A stretch of DNA of 64,000 nucleotides, taken from the NCBI RefSeq assembly GCF_047948215.1, contig NC_134456.1, positions 13,107,730 to 13,171,729 of the forward strand. Direction: 5' to 3'. Shown here one piece after another: positions 60,429 through 64,000 of this stretch (position 1 is the stretch's first letter; the number at the start of each line of letters is the position of its first letter). A program made the translations under genes and the position numbers. Below the pieces are notes generated by a model. The model saw nothing but the letters and a program-made list of their open reading frames with translations, searched no databases and had not been told where the DNA came from. Origin of the DNA: Lycorma delicatula. Lineage: Eukaryota > Arthropoda > Insecta > Hemiptera > Fulgoridae.

Positions 60429-60704
60429 ATGGAACGTTCTTTTTATGATAGAGTCCATAGTGGCAATCCATTTTACAGGGTTACTAGAAACGGTAACAAA
60501 AAGATTTATACGCCGTTATGGCCACATACGGACAATCCGTTACTTTCCCCCCTGATCCTAGCTATGCATGGATTCAGGTACGAAGGTATCGACGATATGG
60601 TCAGATGTGACTATAGTCGTATACGTTTGTTTAAATGGGAAGAGACAGACAATCCGTATGTGGAACATACACAGCGTACGCCATGTTGTCCGTTTTTTCG
60701 GTAA
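60429..60704 (+). CDS. Single-BIR (IAP-like) protein
   Basis: A 91-residue protein with one baculovirus IAP repeat. The diagnostic pattern is present: LAMHGFRYEGIDDMVRCDYS, then LFKWEETDNPYVEHTQRT, then PCCPFF. The GF-Y-G--D-V-C, W--DNP--EH and H-x6-C spacing all fit. The second zinc cysteine (normally C after VxCxx) is serine in AGT, one base from TGT, so zinc binding may be impaired. BIR proteins bind caspases or their regulators and block apoptosis in insect DNA viruses. There is no RING in this frame, unlike baculovirus IAPs. The frame is intact from ATG to stop, unusual in this decayed element. A histone-type stem-loop lies 36 bases after the stop. Confidence 0.75.
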   Translation: MERSFYDRVHSGNPFYRVTRNGNKKIYTPLWPHTDNPLLSPLILAMHGFRYEGIDDMVRCDYSRIRLFKWEETDNPYVEHTQRTPCCPFFR

Positions 60705-60739
60705 CCGTTTAAAATGTAAAACGACACTTTATGTAAAAC

Positions 60740-60755
60740 GGTCCTTTTAAGGACC
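60740..60755 (+). promoter_or_regulatory. Histone-type 3' mRNA stem-loop after the BIR gene
   Basis: GGTCCT-TTTA-AGGACC forms a 6-base stem with a 4-base loop. The upstream flank is AAAAC and the downstream flank ACCACCC. Stem length, loop size, loop pattern (U-Y-U-N) and ACC flank all match the metazoan replication-dependent histone mRNA stem-loop. No convincing purine-rich downstream element was seen, and no AATAAA lies between the stop and the loop. Confidence 0.65.
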
Positions 60756-60890
60756 ACCCTAAACCCCCCGAATCGATCACACATTAAATCTTTAACTATT
60801 GATTATGATTTATCATTGTTATCGATACGGCCGGTGCCAAGGCCGGGATATAAGACGTGAGGCGGGTAAAAAAAAATAAAGAAATAAAGA

Positions 60891-61881
60891 TCCTTTTTTT
60901 TTCCTATTCCTATCCAAACATACACACACGAAATACGGTCAGTACAACAATGAACGTCAGGCGTCAATAGCTAAAGAGCTCCATCGACAGGCGCGTCGAA
61001 ACTACCACACAAGACGCGTTGAACTTAAAGGTATTTCAGACCAATATCAAGCTGACCTTGTTGAGACGATACCGTATCCTAAATCTAAATCTAACAAAGG
61101 TTATCGTTACATACTGACGATGATAAATTGTTTTTCTAAACTAGCATTTGCCGTACCGATTAAAACCAAAACCGGTACGGAGATCATTAAAGCCCTCAAA
61201 CCCATTTTGGATAAACACAAGATGCAACATTTTCAAACCGATTTGGGTAAAGAGTTCTACAATCCGTCGGTTAAACGACTATTACAGTCGTACAATATAA
61301 ATCACTATTCCACACATTCGGATAAAAAAACGTCGATAGTCGAACGGTTTAAACGAACACTGAAAACGATGATGTGGAGAAAATTTACCGAACAAGGAAC
61401 CTACAGGTGGTTAGAATTACTACCGAAATTGATCGCAAAATACAACAACACCAGTCACCGCACTATCGGAATGAAACCGAAAGATGTAAATAAGCGAAAC
61501 CAAGCCGCTGTTTTACAGCGGTTAAATACGGTACTCTATCGAAAACCTACTTTACCGAAATACAATGTCGGCGATCGAGTGCGTATAAGCAAATTTAAAA
61601 AGACATTCGCCAAAGGATATCTACCGAATATGACGAATGAAATATTTATCGTACATAAGGTACATGATAATACGCGTCCGTGTACTTACACGTTGATCGA
61701 TGTTCACGGTGAGGTGGTGAGCGGTAAATTTCACGCTGAAGAGCTCACTAAAACTAACGTTACAAATAATGTGTATTTAGTCGAGAAAGTCTTACGAAGA
61801 AAAGGCGATAGGCTATTTGTAAAGTGGCAAGGGTTCGATGGAAAACACAACAGTTGGATACATAAGGCGGATTTGGTGTAG
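60891..61881 (+). CDS. int: Polinton integrase with C-terminal chromodomain
   Basis: DDE integrase that inserts the element's DNA into the host genome. The open frame starts near 60891 without an ATG before 61120, yet homologous text (KELHRQARRNYHTRRVELKG) begins well upstream, so the true start is lost or in a missing exon. The catalytic residues are D at 61054 (QYQADLVE), D at 61240 (QTDLGKEF) and E at 61342 (SIVERFKRTLK), with 33 residues between the last two. YNNTSHRTIGMKPKDV follows. The last 50 residues (VEKVLRRKGDRLFVKWQGF, then NSWIHKADLV) form a chromodomain, which may guide insertion to chromatin. The usual N-terminal zinc-binding part is not visible. A TATA-like GATATAAG lies at about 60858. 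Confidence 0.85.
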
Positions 61882-62609
61882 ATGGTCATAAACATAAAGT
61901 TGGAACGTCAACAGGTCGGTAATATTACGCTAGAAAACTTCGACGATTATACAGGAGCCGGGTGTGGAGAGGGAAAAGGTCTCGTCATGGACCTCTTCTA
62001 CCGAATACAATCAGATGTATTATCTGCGGACCGTCTAATTGCGGAAAAACAAATGTTCTATTCAACTTGCTTTTCTCACCGGACGGTTTACGATTCAGAA
62101 ATATTTACGTGTTTTCTAGATCGCTGTACCAACCGAAATATAAGTTTCTAGAGCAAGTCATGACTGGTGTCCCGGAGATCGGCTTTTTTGCATACTCAGA
62201 AAACGATCATGTGATGGCACCCGACGAAGCGGAACCGAACTCGATAATGATTTTCGACGATGTAGCTTGCGAAAAGCAACATAATATTCGCAAGTACTTT
62301 GCGATGGGGCGACACAACAACATCGATAGCTTTTATTTGACTCAGAAATATTCCAGTACCGGGAAGCACCTTGTACGGGACAACGTAAATCTCCTTCTTA
62401 TATTCAAACAAGACGATCTCTTGATATATGTGACGAATCACATATATCAAGATCATGTAAATACCGATATGAAATTCGATCGGTTTAAAAGTCTGTGTGG
62501 TGTTGCATGGAGAAAACCTCATGGATTTTTGGTTGTGGATAAGGAGAGCGATATCGATGGTGAACGATATAGAATAGGCTTCGATGTTTTTGCAAAAGAG
62601 ATCAGTTGA
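61882..62609 (+). pseudogene. FtsK/A32-like genome-packaging ATPase, frameshifted
   Basis: Begins directly after the integrase stop with an ATG at 61882 (MVINIKLERQQVGNITLENF). One frame change near 61950-61970 moves it into the frame 61962-62609. Walker A is GPSNCGKTN (~62028-62051) and Walker B is SIMIFDDVAC (~62238). RHNNIDSFYLTQKYS and NLLLIFKQDD follow, the conserved sensor region of HerA/FtsK-type packaging ATPases of adenovirus-like and Polinton lineages. It would pump the element's DNA into capsids. The core domain is intact after the shift, at about 216 residues. If the second frame's own start is used it could still make a shortened protein. Confidence 0.85.
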
Positions 62610-62621
62610 TAGTCGGTAACA

Positions 62622-63803
62622 ATGGCAAGCATACACACCTACGAGGACGGAACACCGAACGCTAACGCCATACGTTTTAGACAAAAACCGCAAAACAACT
62701 TGTGTTCCAAATATTTAAGCGACCGTCAGAAGTTTTGCGGTAACTACGTCTGTCGTAAAGTGAACTACTGTGAAAATAAAGACCGACGATGCTGGCGACA
62801 TGAAAAAAGAATGAATCGTGACTATCCGTTGGTCGTTCTATTGATGATTACTAGCGAAGGTAAGATTTTCAAAGGGCGTATATGGTTAAAATTTTTAGAA
62901 GAATGTGACAAATACGAGATGCCAATCGAACTGGTGATATACGATAAAAACATGTTCAACACCACAATTCGACACGGATGGAACTTTATTTAAAGATTTA
63001 GACCCTCTCCACTCGTATACAAAAAGCCTTTATTGGAACTTCGAAACCGGCATGCATCTATGGACTACACAAACGTTTACATGCACATGTTGGAATACGG
63101 TAGTCGTCTAGAAGGAGCGAGGTGCTGTATAGTGATCACGGAACGAACTATTCCGATCAGGTCGCCAAAAACGTTGTACCGCTTAGCGTTATCATACGGT
63201 AGAAAATGTTTTGTGGACACGGCTTACGGAGTACAATTTACCGACGACGTACCGGAAACATTACCGATAAGACGAGGGGGATTACCGTTCGACATCGTGA
63301 ACAACAGGGCGCAGGCGCTCTTTTCTGGCGAGTTTCTAAACGAAGCGCTACCTACGTTGCGATTATACGCCGATTCGTTCGGATTGAGGTACAACGAACG
63401 ACGCGAACTGTTTGAAATCCAAAACGAAGACCTGCTGCGAAAGTGGTGCGAATATGCAGGAGCGAAACCGGACGAACTTTGGTTGTTGAATAGCTATCTG
63501 TTGCATTTACATTCGGAAGGTGACCGTCATCCGATTCGACGACTTTCCACACGGTACTTGACAAAGGTATTACAACGCGATCACTCAACGGTTGTGGATA
63601 TTCCGCTGTGGGTTGGAAATGTAAAAAGGGCTGTTGTCTTTAAAGACACAAGCACGAAACTCATGATACCGTCTATCGATCAGGGTGACACAATATTACC
63701 GCGAATTGTGCAATACCAATCAGCGTCCGGTGAGAATGAATGTTTCGTTAATCGATGTTATACGTTTCCTACGCAGAACCAAAAAACATGCAGTGTTCTT
63801 TAG
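62622..63803 (+). pseudogene. Possible Core-2/I-branching-like (GT14) glycosyltransferase with one in-frame stop
   Basis: One frame of about 393 codons from the ATG at 62622 to the stop at 63801, broken only by a TAA at 62991-62993. Both halves share the same frame. The N-terminal part has paired cysteines (CSKYLSD, CGNYVCRKVNYC), then YPLVVLLMITSEGKIFKGRI and ELVIYDKN. The second half has DYTNVYMHMLEYG, then ARCCIVITERTIPIRSPKTL and KPDELWLLNSYLL. The order resembles Core-2/I-branching enzymes (opening beta strand, 'LSESCIPL---iY' then 'DE'). The resemblance is weak and is an inference; it could equally be an unrelated Polinton-specific protein. No signal anchor was seen. Confidence 0.4.
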
Positions 63804-63860
63804 ATCGGTGGAACTAGGATGGTGATGTGATCGACTGTTTTCCGATCATTCGTAACTACG

Positions 63861-64000
63861 ATGTCGAAAAAGAACGAGGTAGATATGCCATCCTCGTCGT
63901 CGTCGTCTGCGAAGTTGGTCATGGAAATCGATAGAATACGAGCTTTGATTAAACGAAAACATCGCGCTATTACGCAAGGAATAACGGAATCGGAACAAGT
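63861..64000 (+). CDS. Start of an unidentified Polinton gene (cut by window edge)
   Basis: An open frame from the ATG at 63861 to the window end begins MSKKNEVDMPSSSSSSAKLV and continues with RIRALIKRKHRAITQGITES. The serine run is coded by a TCG/TCA microsatellite. A basic segment of the form K--R-I-G--E near the N-terminus is reminiscent of a protein that precedes capsid genes in insect Polintons, but too little is present to be sure. Confidence 0.45.
   Translation, partial: MSKKNEVDMPSSSSSSAKLVMEIDRIRALIKRKHRAITQGITESEQ

Larger units (their letters stand above)
53686..64000 (+). mobile_element. Maverick/Polinton (adintovirus-like) element, left part
   Basis: The element encodes, in order: PolB (+), a RING protein (-), a BIR protein (+), integrase with chromodomain (+), FtsK/A32-like ATPase (+), a possible glycosyltransferase-like protein (+) and the start of another gene (+). 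PolB plus retroviral-type integrase plus packaging ATPase defines Mavericks/Polintons, which include the adintoviruses. GC content is visibly higher than in the host DNA. The left boundary is placed at the CAGTAGTACTAAAATAGGGG block by inference, because the right terminal repeat is outside the window. Most genes carry lesions, so the copy is a relic. It apparently sits in a GBA intron. Confidence 0.85.

Overview
The window looks like an AT-rich arthropod nuclear genome, most likely an insect (possibly hemipteran, an inference). It has spliced genes with GT/AG introns, TATA promoters, tRNA-derived SINEs, Tc1/mariner, hAT and non-LTR elements, and no bacterial organisation. Most of the sequence is decayed mobile DNA. 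Only two host genes can be supported, and both need splicing to be seen.

Region by region. 1-24.6 kb is transposon territory: several copies of one RTE-like retrotransposon (one on the left edge, others near 18-19.4, 20.7-21.4, 22.8-23.4 and 31.2-32.5 kb), a mariner split by an R1-like retrotransposon (3.9-6.85 kb), an internally deleted mariner (7.3-8.3 kb), and another non-LTR element (12.1-16.0 kb) carrying a nested insertion. Two pairs of diverged duplicated segments lie here (1.2/20.0 kb and 11.2/17.0 kb).

24.7-28.7 kb holds a compact two-exon gene for a 69-residue secreted, cysteine-paired, proline-rich peptide with a clear TATA promoter. A Tc1/mariner element sits in its intron. A second copy of its promoter, with no gene behind it, lies at 16.7-17.0 kb.

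37-52 kb is the 5' third of a lysosomal glucosylceramidase (GBA) gene. Four exons, including a 40-nt signal-peptide exon, splice in consistent phases across introns filled with SINEs, MITEs and dead retrotransposons. The rest of the gene lies to the right of the window.

53.7-64 kb, apparently within the next GBA intron, is a Maverick/Polinton (adintovirus-like) element that runs off the right edge. It carries protein-primed-type DNA polymerase B, a RING protein on the opposite strand, a single-BIR protein followed by a histone-type 3' stem-loop, a chromodomain integrase, an FtsK/A32-like packaging ATPase, a possible glycosyltransferase-like protein and the start of another gene. Nearly all the genes have stops or frameshifts, and both catalytic aspartates of the polymerase motif C are lost, so this copy is an endogenised relic. 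Capsid and protease genes are not in view and would be expected to the right.
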